A stretch of DNA of 64,000 nt from Paraspadella gotoi (lineage: Eukaryota > Chaetognatha). Shown here piece by piece: positions 21,588 to 33,673 of this stretch. The stretch lies in assembly GCA_051294375.1 (NCBI GenBank), contig CM119266.1:25185868-25249867 (forward strand), written 5' to 3'. The first letter of the stretch is position 1; each line of letters begins with the position of its first letter. A model generated the notes under the pieces. That model was not told where the DNA came from. It made no database searches and saw only the letters and a program-made list of their open reading frames with translations. The translations under genes and the position numbers were made by a program.

Positions 21588-24522
21588 TCGCTACATTGCC
21601 GGGCAGACAGCGCCGAGAAGGCAGTCGCCTTGGTTTCCCCATTTCATCTAGGTCGTCGAGGTCGTTTTTACAATATGTAATTTTCATTAATTTTTACTAA
21701 TAATATAGTTATTCAATAGCGCTTTAAAAATAAAAATTTCATCTGATTATCTAGATATAATCAAAAGCAATAATCAAATAAGAAAATTAAATATTTTGCA
21801 AGAATAAAAATATATAATTATATATATACTTGCAATTAATTTTTTAAACCTTTAGCCATTTTGTAACATTTTAAAAACGCAGGAAGAATTAAAGAAAAAT
21901 GATTAATTGAAATATTATAAAATAATTGCAATAGCTATATTCTACCATATAATTGTAATTAAAAAGAGTATACACGCCCAAAAAATTTGTAACAACCACC
22001 GCAAATTAAAAGCTTCGGTTTTTTTTTTCACCAAAAAAAAAAGAATTTTCGCGTGCGTGGATACTGAACACGCAGGACCTGACAGTGGGTTATCGTTTAT
22101 ATCGTTGATTCTATAGACAATCGTGTAAGTTAATAACCCGTAGTTCCTAAGCCTAGAAATCTCCCATTTGCTTTACGTACATGCTTTTTGGTTAGCGAGA
22201 GAAAAACTACTAAAAATTGAAAATGTCCGAAATGAGTTCGCACACTAACCAATCTTTATCTTGGAACAGAAAAAAAAAAAAAAAAAATAAGCAACGAACT
22301 CGTCCGGACTGAGTTTTTCCTTCCAGTTGTTTGGAGATTCCGAAGGTGAAAATCATTTAAAATCGAATCTAACTCTCGTTAGTTCAAGACCAAAGACTAT
22401 AGAGGGAGCGAGTGGAAGCGAAGAAAACCCGAGTGGCGGAGAATGGAAGACCATCAACGCGACCCCGAGAAGATGGCGCGCGTCTCGAAATCGTCCGGGG
22501 ACTCACGGAGGGCGGGTTGGGGGAGGAGGAAGTGACGGGGGCCACGAGATGACAGTTCAATGGAATCGACGTGAAAATTGGTAGGAGATAGGATTCATTA
22601 AGCGCGGAATAAAGGAGGTTTGACACAACGTGGAGAATAAGCCCTCGCTTGGTTTTTTTATTTTTTTATTACTTTATCAATGAAATTGAAATATTTTTTA
22701 AAGAGGAACATACATTTCCTGCTCTGATTCTTGTCTTATTAATTGCGATTGTGAAATTCTAAACAATATATTATTAAAAATAACTCACAATATTAAAACA
22801 ATTTTATCCTTCTTTATAAATTTTATTCACAATAAACGGTGAATTCTGAAAAGACTTAACCTGGGTGTCTTTTAAACTTTAAAGCAATCGCAAACGCATG
22901 GGATTGAAACCATTAAGTTTCATCTTTGAAGTAATTCTGGAGCAGAATGGCACAAGTGCTCACTGCTCAAGTGACAAAACAAGTTTTTTTTTTCTTTTAT
23001 TTAAAAAAAATAGGGGGCGGATATAGGGGGGAAGAAATGGACAGGAAGGAAGAGGCATGGGGAAAGCAAAGAGTGGGATGAAAGCATTGGATGTGGGAGG
23101 GAAGCAAAAGATGGGAAGGAATCAATGGGCATGATGGAAGTAGCGAATGCTAAGGAAGATATTGAATGTCGGGGAAGAAGCAAAGGAGGGGAAGGAAGGG
23201 AAAAACGGGGATAAGCGAAGGCTCGTGACGGAAAGGAAGCAATGGATATTAAGGCAAGCGAAGCTCAAAGCAGAAGCAAGCAATGGATGTGGTGAATGGA
23301 AAAACAAAACTCAGGACGGGAAGGAAGCAATTGGACGTGGGGGGAAGCAATACTTAAGGACGGGAAGGAAGCAGTAGACGAAGGGCGACAAGCAGAGCTC
23401 GACGGCGACTTTTTTTTTTCGTGGAGGCGGAGAGCGTCGATGATCCTTGATGAGGGGTCGGGGGCGAAAGCTTGGGGGATTCGAGTGTTCGTTGAGGATG
23501 GAAACCGTCGGGGGTGAGAATGGGGGGAAAAAGGGGAACGAGTAGATCGGAGAAGAAGGAAAAAGAGGATCAGGGAAAGAAAACGATCAGAAGGATACGA
23601 AGGTCAAGAAGCTTCGACCCCGGGAGGCGTTGATGGGGTCAGGGAGTCCGAATTGCCGCCGACTAAAGGCTACACCAACGATGATGACGACCAAAACAAA
23701 AAAAAATAAAAAAAACCCAAAATATTTCCACGATTTTTTTTTGCCTGGAATCGTTGAGGGACGAAAGTTTAGGCAAGTGAGGGGGGGAAGGATTGCTTAC
23801 TGCTAAGGTTGAGTGGTAAATAAAAATAACCAAGTTCGATAAACAAAGCTGAATTTTTATGACGTCAAAACAAAATGACTTTTATTTCGAATTAAATACA
23901 TTTACTCTAAAATTAAAGGGAACGTTTATTTGTCTGATTTTCGAACAATCATCTGAATTAATTCTTACCGTTTATCCTAATATTAAGAAAAAAGGACGAC
24001 GTCACGCGGTCGTGATTCGCGACGCTAAGTAGCGAGTCTCTTATTCCTCGAACGCGTGGAAGGTCGATTCTCTCACTCACCTCACGCCCTCTCGGGGAGA
24101 GCAGGGAATTCCATCAAAATCCGGATGAAACTCGATTGACGTGAATCGAAAAGTCCGGATGTAACTTAATATCCTTTTTTCCGTTTTTCCCCCCGAAGTC
24201 AATATATATATATATAAAAAGGACCCTGAGGCGATGAGAGAAACAAGGAGGAAGAAAAGGGAGGAGAAAGAATGAGAAAGGAGGGAGAAAGGAAAAGAAA
24301 GTAATATGATAATACCTTAACGTGTGGAGAGAAAAGACGAGAGGGAAAGAAAATAAAAGGTGACCAAGTTAAGAGCCGAGAGAAAAGAAATATGGGAGGG
24401 TAGGTTTACAAAAATTTGTAACGTATTTTAAAATGGGTTATTTATATTTTCTTTCACGGGGTGATTAGGAAACCGTGGAGAGGTTAAGGGAAAGAGAGAT
24501 AAGAACGAAACGAGAGAGAGAA

Positions 24523-24580
<58 letters not shown>

Positions 24581-27500
24581 GAGAGAGGAGAGGAGCATTG
24601 ACCCCCCGAGTTACGAAATTGGAAGAACAGTAGAAGAGTAAGAACGCGTGGAGAAGAATCGCCGAGCCGGAAATGAACAAGAAGCGCGTTGCCGCCGGGA
24701 GAGGGGGAGGTAGGAAGGGGGCGTATGGTAGGGAGGGTGCAAATTGCACGGGGACGACGAATAACTAAGCTAATCAAAATCAGGCCCGGAGAGAAAAAAA
24801 AAGTGGGCCTGCTTCGATCCTGCGAGACGAAGGCACCTGCGGAGCGGCGTGAGCTCGTTTGTGATTGCTTCGCGAGGAGGGGAGAGAAAAGGAGGGGGAG
24901 ATACATGGAGCGAGAGAAGGGATGAGGGAGGAAATGGGGTGGTTAGGTTAAAAGTAGGATAAAGTTAAAAAAGATATTAAAATCCCACCGCTGCAAACTC
25001 AAAACATTGATGTACAATTCGACAATTGCATATAAGGTACAGTAATTCTCATTTAACGCTTTCTGTTTTTGTAAACTGCCTTTGTAAATTTAACAACGAA
25101 TTCTACGCGCGCCTATTCTCCATTCCACTCCCGGGCTGGTCGGGTTCCAACGCTCTCGCCAAGAAATTTCGGTGCCACAGGCCCACAACGTATTACATCA
25201 TCGCGCGGGGGCCATTTAAAAAGGCATTACGGGGCTTCCCCGTCGGTAAGGTGGCCGAAAAACAGCTTGGATCCTTCCGCCTCGTCACGAACGCGGTTGG
25301 CGTAACAAGGAGCAATGGCTGACGACGACGTCGACGACAAAGTGATGGTTACCGGGATGATGGAAGGTACGTCGCTCTTGCATACAAGTTAGTTGGTTTG
25401 AGCCAATGGATATCGTGTCGTGTATCGTAGTTTTAAAATACAAATAGGATATTTTTAAAAAATCAGAAGCTGCTAATGTTGTGTATCTGTATGTTATGCT
25501 ATGCATCTACGTCTTCATTTATATACCGATTTTTATTTTATATTTACTAACCTTCTATTCTGGCGTCGGTCAAACATGATTAATTAAATGCGACAATTTA
25601 TTGGCAATTCAATGACACATGTATGTTAACCAATGTAAACCAATGTCAACCAATTTCAAAAAGAGACAAAGACAATCCGAAACAAAAAAGATTATTGACA
25701 TATTACATATATACGTATATTATATTATATTATCTCATTAAATCATTTGTATACGTACCAATTTCCAAACAATTCTCAAACTCGAAACTCGAACTTAGAG
25801 TAGAGAGAATAACAAATTACAACATCTGACAGATCCGCATCGATTAATATCCTTCACCATTTTATCAAGGATAGAATTTATAATGAAGGAAAACCGGGAG
25901 AGGGGAAAAAAAGAAAGTGCGGAGTAATGGGTGAGTTAAGGATGAATTAGGGAAACTTGGAAGGGGATGCCTCGGGCCCCGAGTGAGGGCACCATAGTTT
26001 TCCGCTGAAATTACTTTTCGAGTTCAAGAAATCTTATTCGGGGCGATTTGGGTACAACGTTTATATTTGCATGTCACGATGCATAACACCGTTTTACAGT
26101 TTCTGTGAATAAATGGACGTCGGAAGCGGTTGTGTCTGCAGTTCCTATCGCAGTACGTTATATTCTTGTATATATGACTCCAAGACACTTGAGCATGAAA
26201 CGGTCGTTTTCTAAAAGACTCCTCTGTGCTTAGTTTGAGCTTAGTTTTTACGTAATTGGGACAATACTTAAAGTGACATTGTACAACTGTATATCCCGGA
26301 TGAAGTACCCGAGTACATTTAATTCTTGCTTTGAACCTGATCTCAATAATTGTTTTTGCTACTGTTATCGCTAGCTCTCTTTCTCTCCCTCTTTAAACCC
26401 AAGTACTACGTTAAAATTTATTACGTCAGTCGGAACCAATTCGGCTCATGTGTTGCGAGGCTTTTTAATCCTGACAATCCACAGAACAAGGCTGAGAACA
26501 GAATATTTCAAAAAGAAACTTGTCTCGCATCGAACTCAAAAAAGCTATTTACATTCGAAAATAAACAATTTACAATTAAATATTTGTTATATTGCTTCTA
26601 TCGATTTCCTAAGAGAAAAAGGACTACTATAAAATGGCGAGCAGCAAATTTGAAAACCACGAGAAACCCTTTTCGTATATATATTAAAATTAAAAAAAAC
26701 TTTATAATTATAAAGGGGTACAAGAGAGGAAAGCGCAACAGAGATTAGAGGAGACTCCGTTTTCTGCCGAGACGAAAATAGGATTAGTTTGAGTTTTGAG
26801 ACTTTTGACTTCTGTATTGGGTTGTTGACTGTTGAGAGTTCACACAGATCCTCCCTTCATTTCGATCCCCAATTTGCATTTCCTCTACTTCTCTCTTCTT
26901 CGCCATATTTTTTCCTTTTCGAGAAAAAAAATTCTGTTTTTTGAGATAAATCTTTTTTTTCGAAGATTATCTGATACCCGCCGTTCGCGTTTCTTCTTTT
27001 ATTAGTTTTTTTAGCAATACAAGCGAGCTTCCATTTTTATACTGAATTGGTTTTTGTACCAATAATTATAAAGCGATATTTCACGCGACACAATGGAAGA
27101 AAGCATTTCCAACATGGTGGATGGTTTGCTGCTGGAAAGCCAGCCCGTCGTGCCCCCTACGTCTCGGTAAAATTTAGGTTCAGTGTCATTTAGTTTTTAT
27201 GAGACACGGTTCAAACTTTTTTTCATTAATCAGTTCGCTACGGAGTGGACACACCGACCCAGTCACCCTCGATGTCCTCGTCGAGCGTCGAGGCTGACAA
27301 TCGATTGACCGTGCCGTCGCCTTCCTTTGGGCCGGACCCGTCTCAGTGCGGCGGACGAAACTCGAGTTTCACGCCAGGTCACCACGCCGCGAGTCAGGTA
27401 GAAAAAAAATATTCAATTTTCAATTGTTTAGAATTTTATATAAATATTTTATACTTATGATTGTAGGATTTACTAAATCACCTCAATAATGTCCTTATTT

Positions 27501-30105
27501 CAATTCCGAACGCCCCGCCGACGCCAACTTCTCCCGTTCGATCATACTCGGAATCGGTCGCCGCAGAAAAAGACAAATTCAATCAGAATCGCGCCGAAAT
27601 TTTCCAGGTAAATTTAGTAGTTGACTGTCATAATTAACCGAAGAGATGCAATCGTCTTAACGTATTCCTATTACTGTTAATTGCATCGTAATATGAAATG
27701 ATTGTATTTATGAATGACTTGGTTTTTGATCCACCATTGCGGCATTTCGTTGTTTGGTTAGATTCGATCCCGTACAGACTCCATTTGGTGAGGACATTGT
27801 CTGTGACCTGGAGTCGGACGAGGGTCCAGATACTTCCGCCCTCGCTGCTCAATTAATGCGTCATCAAGAGCAGCAACAGCAACAAAAGGTCTCAGTTTCA
27901 AACCTCGCCAGCTAACACGGAAATTCACAGATTCCGAGTTGTTTCGTTGAAAATCCACCCGCCAACTTTGAAGTACCTGCCAACACTGAAACTGAAGGTA
28001 TATTTTTATAATTAATTTGACCTAATTCTCCTTTATCTTTGCCTTCGTATTTCGACGTAGATCCACCATTCTTACACATTCTCACTCATAATCCTGAATA
28101 AAAAATCATTCAATTTTTCGATCTCTTCCGTTATTGTGTCCGTTCAGGATCTTCTTTGGTGGATGGCCTCAACAAAACTGGCTCTGAGTCAAAAGCTCGG
28201 CGCCTCTTTTGGCTCCGAAAACGAAGATGCTTTTCCGTCCAAAATTTTTCGCCGATGACTCCCCTCTAGATGGTTTCCTTCGGCCGGGTCTCTCCGCCGA
28301 CGCCGATCTCGCTTTCGTCGACGCCATCCTTTGGCGCGAACAGCTCGTCGCGCCTGCTAGTGGCTCCTTGGGAACTCCCAAGTCGGCCGGATTTGACTCG
28401 AAAACAGATCGTCGAACCACCGGACGTTTTTTTCGACGCCCTATTCAAGGTGATCATGAAAAATGAATGAAAAATTTACCTTCAATTTAGAATTAATCAA
28501 GTCTAACCCTTAATTTTTTTTATTTACTGCAATTAGAAATCCATTATCTAACCCTTTTTCTTCCCGCTCTTATATTAGCTGCATCGCCGAGAAGAAAGAC
28601 GCTCAGGAAACGTGCATGAGTCTTTCGGCGATATTCGAAGTCGAGAATGAGTCGAGTCAGCCGAGCGTTTCGAGGTTTCGTCCCAACGCTATGAGAGTTT
28701 AAACCTCAATCCTGCGGTAATCGGACCCTCATTCCGTCCGGCACTCCAGCTCCCTTTTCTGCGCCCTTTCGTCCGGTTTCCCTCGATGCTTCGCAAGTCA
28801 ATCTTAATGTCCAGCAGTCTAATTTTGGAGATTCCTTAAGAAGTTCTTTCGGTTTCGACCGCCGTCACCATTGGAGAAGAAGCTGCTCCTCGGTAACGGA
28901 TTATGAGAGACCGCCCCAAGAATGCACGCGATCCGCGCCGCTTATCTGCTAGAAAGAGAACGAGAGAAAATCCACGAATTATCCGCCAACGCCTTGGAGC
29001 AAATGCGTCAGGCTTACGTGACAACCCACGATCCAGGATACTCGAAGCGAGCCTCCGTCAGCAGCTCTCGCAACGACTCTCGCTCTTGGAGAGCAGCGGC
29101 GAAAGTTTCGCTTCGAGCGGCGTTCATTTCCGATTCTTCGGGAGATTTTGTCGCAAACTCTGTAATTTTTGTTGAGAAGCAATTGCAGAAAATACCCGGG
29201 CCGTGTCCTGTTTCAACAAGTGCCGTGTCTGCCACAGATACGGCTTCGACGCAGGCGGACGACGTATTCCAACGCCTATTAAAGCAAATTCCCTTGCACG
29301 ATTCTCAGCTGCCGCCGCGCCGCCCATTTATGCGCAAATCCTCCACCGACCGCCAGTCAACTCACGTCTCTGTTACGGCAGCGTATTATGCCGCCGTCGC
29401 CGCTGACGCTTAATCCAGCAGGCGCCGGTTTCGCAGATGGATTTGCAGCCGCCGCGGGCAGCATTATCTCCGGCTCTACCGGCTGGTTTTTTCGACAATG
29501 CGGTGGCGCGCCGAGCTTTGAACGGCTCACATTCTGCTCTTAGCCCTTTAGGCGGGCACATTTCTCCCGGTTACCGCCAATATTCTGCGTCTCCACAAAG
29601 TCCTTACGCTTTTCCATCTTCGGGACTAGGTTCATCCTTCTCTGGAGACGCAACGTCACTCAGCGCTGGTCTAGAATGGCCGCAAAGTCCGAACGAACTG
29701 TTCGGAACATCTCCTGATGATCCTTACTCTATCGAACGCGCGGCCAGGCTTTACAGGAGCGCTGCAACCATCTGCGAAGCCACCTGCACTTGGAGCGGTA
29801 GCCTCCCGCCGAAGATATACCGAAATCCGATTTATTCGTTGCAAAGTGTTCATTGGAGGAGTTCCCTGGGACATCACGGAGATCGGTTTGCTCAACACTT
29901 TCAAATGTTACGGAAATTTAAGAATCGAATGGCCTGGAAAAGACGGAAAACATCCTAAGTATCCGCCGAAGGTGAGTTAAACCGCGGTCAAATGGCGATA
30001 AAAAGTCTTTTTATATTGTAGCTTTTTTATTATTTTTTTTGTGTCGATTTCTTATATACTGGCTGGACCGAAGGGATACGTCTACATTCTTTTCGACTGC
30101 GAGAA
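21588..30105. repeat. Right arm of the inverted repeat
   Basis: Inverted copy of 12,955-21,475. It ends abruptly inside CPEB exon 7 (after GACTGCGAGAAG) and joins unrelated sequence (TACTCCGCGCCCGATATT). Confidence 0.93.
25315..30104 (+). pseudogene. Truncated, frame-damaged copy of the CPEB1 5' half (inverted)
   Basis: Plus-strand copy of the alternative first exon (25,315-25,366), exon 1 (ATG at 27,093) and exons 2-6, ending within exon 7 at 30,104. There are many one- and two-base differences from the intact gene. In exon 2 the stretch after QCGGRN is shifted. Near 27,900 one base differs in count. In exon 6 near 28,690 ATGGAGTTT becomes ATGAGAGTTT, followed by further shifts near 28,850-29,150. 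RRM2, the ZZ domain and the tail are missing. Either an inverted duplicate that has decayed or, more likely, a lower-quality copy of the same locus. Confidence 0.8.
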
Positions 30106-30346
30106 GTACTCCGCGCCCGATATTTGTTAAATGTTGAATCTATAGAATATATGTTTTAAAAGATTATCGGGTAACTTTACGATTCAACGTCCGCAACCAA
30201 CTTTAGGTACAAGCGGTCGGTTCTTTGTTAATCCATTTAATTTTGTTTTCCCTCTAGCGTCGAGTCTTAGTTTGCACAGTAATATACATTTTTTAAATTT
30301 TATAATAAATAATAATTGTTTTAAATTTATTTTAATTGATATTTTT

Positions 30347-30714
30347 ATGTTTGAGGTAAAAAATGAATTGTTTGTTGATGTATGAGTTATATTAAGAAAC
30401 AAATTTTGGACTTCAATGTAAGCCTTCATCAGCGCAAAAACGAATTGACTTGTGAAACATATTTTTACAGACTCTCTTCAAACTTTGTGAAAATATTTGT
30501 ATCACAAATCAATTTGTTTTTGCGCTTAAAAAGGGATTGACTTGTGAAACATATTTTTACAGACTCTCTTCAAACTTTGTGAAAATATTTGTTTCACAAA
30601 TCAATTCGTTTTTGCGCTTATGAATGCTTACATTGAATTTGAAGCCGGAATATGTCCGAAATTTATATTTCTAAATCAAACTCGTACATAAACAATTCAT
30701 TTTTTACCTTAAAC
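30347..30714. mobile_element. Foldback (palindromic) element with an internally duplicated core
   Basis: The outer ends are inverted copies (GAGGTAAAAAATGAATTGTT near 30,353; AACAATTCATTTTTTACCTT near 30,691). The next layer, CAATGTAAGC / GCTTACATTG, is also inverted. In the middle an ~85-bp unit (GACTTGTGAAACATATTTTT to TTTTTGCGCTT) is present twice in direct orientation, and each unit is itself an imperfect palindrome. No coding frame, and no target duplication could be fixed. Confidence 0.7.
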
Positions 30715-30780
30715 AAATAACCAAAATTTAAAAAAAATAGATAATATTTTTATGTTATATTTTTTAAATGGTAAGCAATT

Positions 30781-30810
30781 AGGTTAGGGGTGGTTAGGGT
30801 TAGGGATTAG
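30781..30810 (+). repeat. Short telomere-like stretch (GGTTAGG / TTAGGG words)
   Basis: About 27 bases reading AGGTTAGGGGTGGTTAGGGT and on to TAGGGATTAG. It is too short and irregular for a telomere but stands out in AT-rich DNA. Confidence 0.35.
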
Positions 30811-30949
30811 TAATTAATAATAACAAAGTTATTTGTGATATAAAGATTTTTTACCCTTAGCAGTGTCATTTATTTTTGCGTAATGAGATTTCTATACGTC
30901 GCCTATAAGAAGCGAAAAACAAATAACCGACCGCAAAATCCCGGTCGGC

Positions 30950-32317
30950 GAATGTAAAAATAAGCCAGATTATCGATATCCTCATTAAGGAAATTATTCT
31001 CTCGAATTATCGAGTTAAACGCAAAACCGAACGATAAATTATAGGAGTATATATATNNNNNNNNNNNNNNNNNNNNNNNNNNNNNNNNNNNNNNNNNNNN
31101 NNNNNNNNNNNNNNNNNNNNNNNNNNNNNNNNNNNNNNNNNNNNNNNNNNNNNNNNNNNNNNNNNNNNNNNNNNNNNNNNNNNNNNNNNNNNNNNNNNNN
31201 NNNNNNNNNNNNNNNNNNNNNNNNNNNNNNNNNNNNNNNNNNNNNNNNNNNNNNNNNNNNNNNNNNNNNNGACCAGCCGCGTCCATCGCCTCGGGAATCT
31301 CATAAACGATTATCACCGTAATTCTTCATAGGCGATTCTGTCGCTGCAGCGTGCGACGTCGCCGGCTTTAGCGAAGGTGCACGCGCGGTTGCGTGAGCGA
31401 TCGCGTGCGCAGTCGCGTGTGCGTCAGCATGCCCAGCCGCGTGCGACGTACGGTCTCGGCGCGCCATTTAATTAATCATGGTCGACCGACGCGAGAATAG
31501 AAGGTTAGTAAATATAAAAATAAGAAATCGGTGTATAAATGAAGATGTAGATGCATAGCATAGCATACAGATACACAACATTAGCAGCTTCTGATTTGCC
31601 CCTGAATTTTGTTTTCCCCTTTCAACGCCCACCCTTCTCTTTCTCCTCTCAAAACATCATCCAAAAACAATTTATTTTTTCTAGTTTTTTTTTTCTCGGA
31701 TGGCGAGCAAAATATCCAAAATATCTCACTCAATCTGCATACAAGATGCATCGTTTGACTTTCTACTTTCTACAACCACTTCATCGAAGAGCCACAGGGG
31801 GTTTTCTTGGTCAATGGTAAAATGCCGAGCCACAGTTACAAAAGAACAAAAAAAAAGCTCTCACCACTCTGACCACACATTGCGGTAGAATTAAAAATAA
31901 AAGAAACAATTAGACAGTTAAAACGATAAAAAGATATAAAGATAAAACGATAAAACGATAAAAGAAATAAAGTAGAAATAAAGTTAACAAAAGAAAAACT
32001 TTAGTCAAATTTACGTATACAGGGTTGATATTAAATTTGTGCAACCTTTATGAAAATTATCAATTCATTTAAATTGGTGTAATTATTTAACAGAGTAGTA
32101 TTTATCATTATTATTATCTCATCTTTTCTACCACGTCCCACTTTTTTCTATTCTTCCCCGCTCTCCCATAACTCTAACCATTGGCCCCCAGCGTCCGGGC
32201 GTTTTGTCGCGACGACAGTCATTTACGGCGCGCGCGGCGGGGTGATGCCACGCCCATTTCAGGTTGCCTCACTCGAGTGAGCGCGCGGGGACGATGACGA
32301 GAACGCGAGAGAACGCT

Positions 32318-32358
<41 letters not shown>

Positions 32359-32500
32359 TCTCTCTTTCTCTCTCTCTTTTTTCCGATTAATCCATTATCG
32401 ATGGAGCCCTCTTCTCTCTCTCATCTCTCTCTCTCTCCTCTCTTCTTCTTCTTCGGTCTCTCATCTCTCTCTTCTATTTCTCTTCTGTCTATTTAGTATT
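30950..32500. repeat. Block D, first copy (duplicated at 48,215-49,730)
   Basis: The sequence from GGAAATTATTCTCTCGAATT through the CpG-rich segment (31,271-31,470), the dispersed 125-bp repeat and the CT tracts (32,321-32,480) is repeated with many indels at 48,215-49,730. A 214-N gap interrupts it at 31,057-31,270. On the minus strand an ATG near 31,466 opens an Ala/His-rich frame (HADAHATAHAIAHATARA) of about 55 codons, which is not kept in the second copy. Confidence 0.75.
31057..31270. other. Assembly gap (214 N)
   Basis: Run of N. The matching part of the second block-D copy (about 48,300-48,410) shows roughly what may be missing. Confidence 1.
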
Positions 32501-33240
32501 GTTCATAAGCCTCAGCACTAGAATTTCCCTGAACTCAGAACGCCCATGTTGATAACAGTGATGTAGTTGTAGCGCAGCGTTAAGAAACGCTTCAGTAACA
32601 GTAATAAACATAACAACATATTTCTGGGGGATGAGGCATCGTTCTAAAAACTCATTTGTTTTTAAAAATTTTGGTAGCCGTGTCGATAGACAATTGCAAC
32701 ATTATCTAACATGCATAATGTATCATAAATGCAGAACACATCCGGTATTAAAAGTAATCGGCCAAAAAGCAATCCAAAACATCGGCTTTCCACACGCATC
32801 ACAATGTGCTTCGCTTAAAAATCGAGCTGGAGTTTTGATCTAACAAAGGATTAGTAACTATGGCGTAGTAACTAGCCTTTAGAACCATGCGGCAAGTGAG
32901 ATCTGGGCCTGAATTTTTTCAGAAAAATCCCGGTTCAAGTTAAAAATATTTTTTTAATGATATATTGTTAAAAAATAATTTTTTACAAAATTTATTTTAA
33001 ATATTAAAATAAATTAAAAGTAATTTGTATAATTTAATAAATAAAAATTATTTTATAATTAAATAATAATTACTCTCATCAGATATATAATAATATAAAA
33101 TAATAATAATATCATAATAATAATTATAATAATATAATAATAATAAGTATTATAATTAAAAATAAGAAAAATAAAATATTTATATTTATTTAATATTATT
33201 ATTTATTATTATTATTAATTAATATTATTATTTTAAAATA
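32500..33240. other. AT-rich interval, no gene seen
   Basis: About 400 bases of mixed composition (32,520-32,900), then very AT-rich TAATAA-type low-complexity sequence up to the gap. A plus frame at 32,631-32,843 has no recognisable content. Confidence 0.5.
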
Positions 33241-33265
33241 NNNNNNNNNNNNNNNNNNNNNNNNN
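33241..33265. other. Assembly gap (25 N) at the start of the third locus copy
   Basis: Exactly 25 N, the same length as the gaps at 21,476 and 52,482. The direct copy of the CPEB locus begins on the next base. Confidence 1.
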
Positions 33266-33673
33266 GTTAACAAAAAGTGAGCAGAAAAAACACTGCCCAC
33301 TAAATATATGAGTTTCAAAAAGCCCAAAATAATGTTCGCGACTGAAAAATCTGCTACAAATAAATACTTATGTATAAAACGCCGGAAAATAAATGAGCGA
33401 AGGGAGAATCAAGGGGGGGGGGGAGAAAAAAACATTTTGCATTAAATCCCATAAAACCCCCCAATTTTAAAAACTCGTAAAAAAATTTCAACTTGAAACG
33501 GATAGCTAAAACGGGCATTTAATATTGCGTCCGGAATAATCACGCTTCTTCTTGATTAAAAAATCAACGCGCAAGAGTAAATTCTTCAAATGCGGGGAAT
33601 ATTAAAAACTACCATTCCTCACTCCTGAAAACAGTTGCGGACGCATTATTTTGCGATAATAAAAAAAGGAAGT

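Noticed and set aside
30781-30810. Telomere or former chromosome end
   Set aside because: Only a few irregular GGTTAGG-like words; no array.
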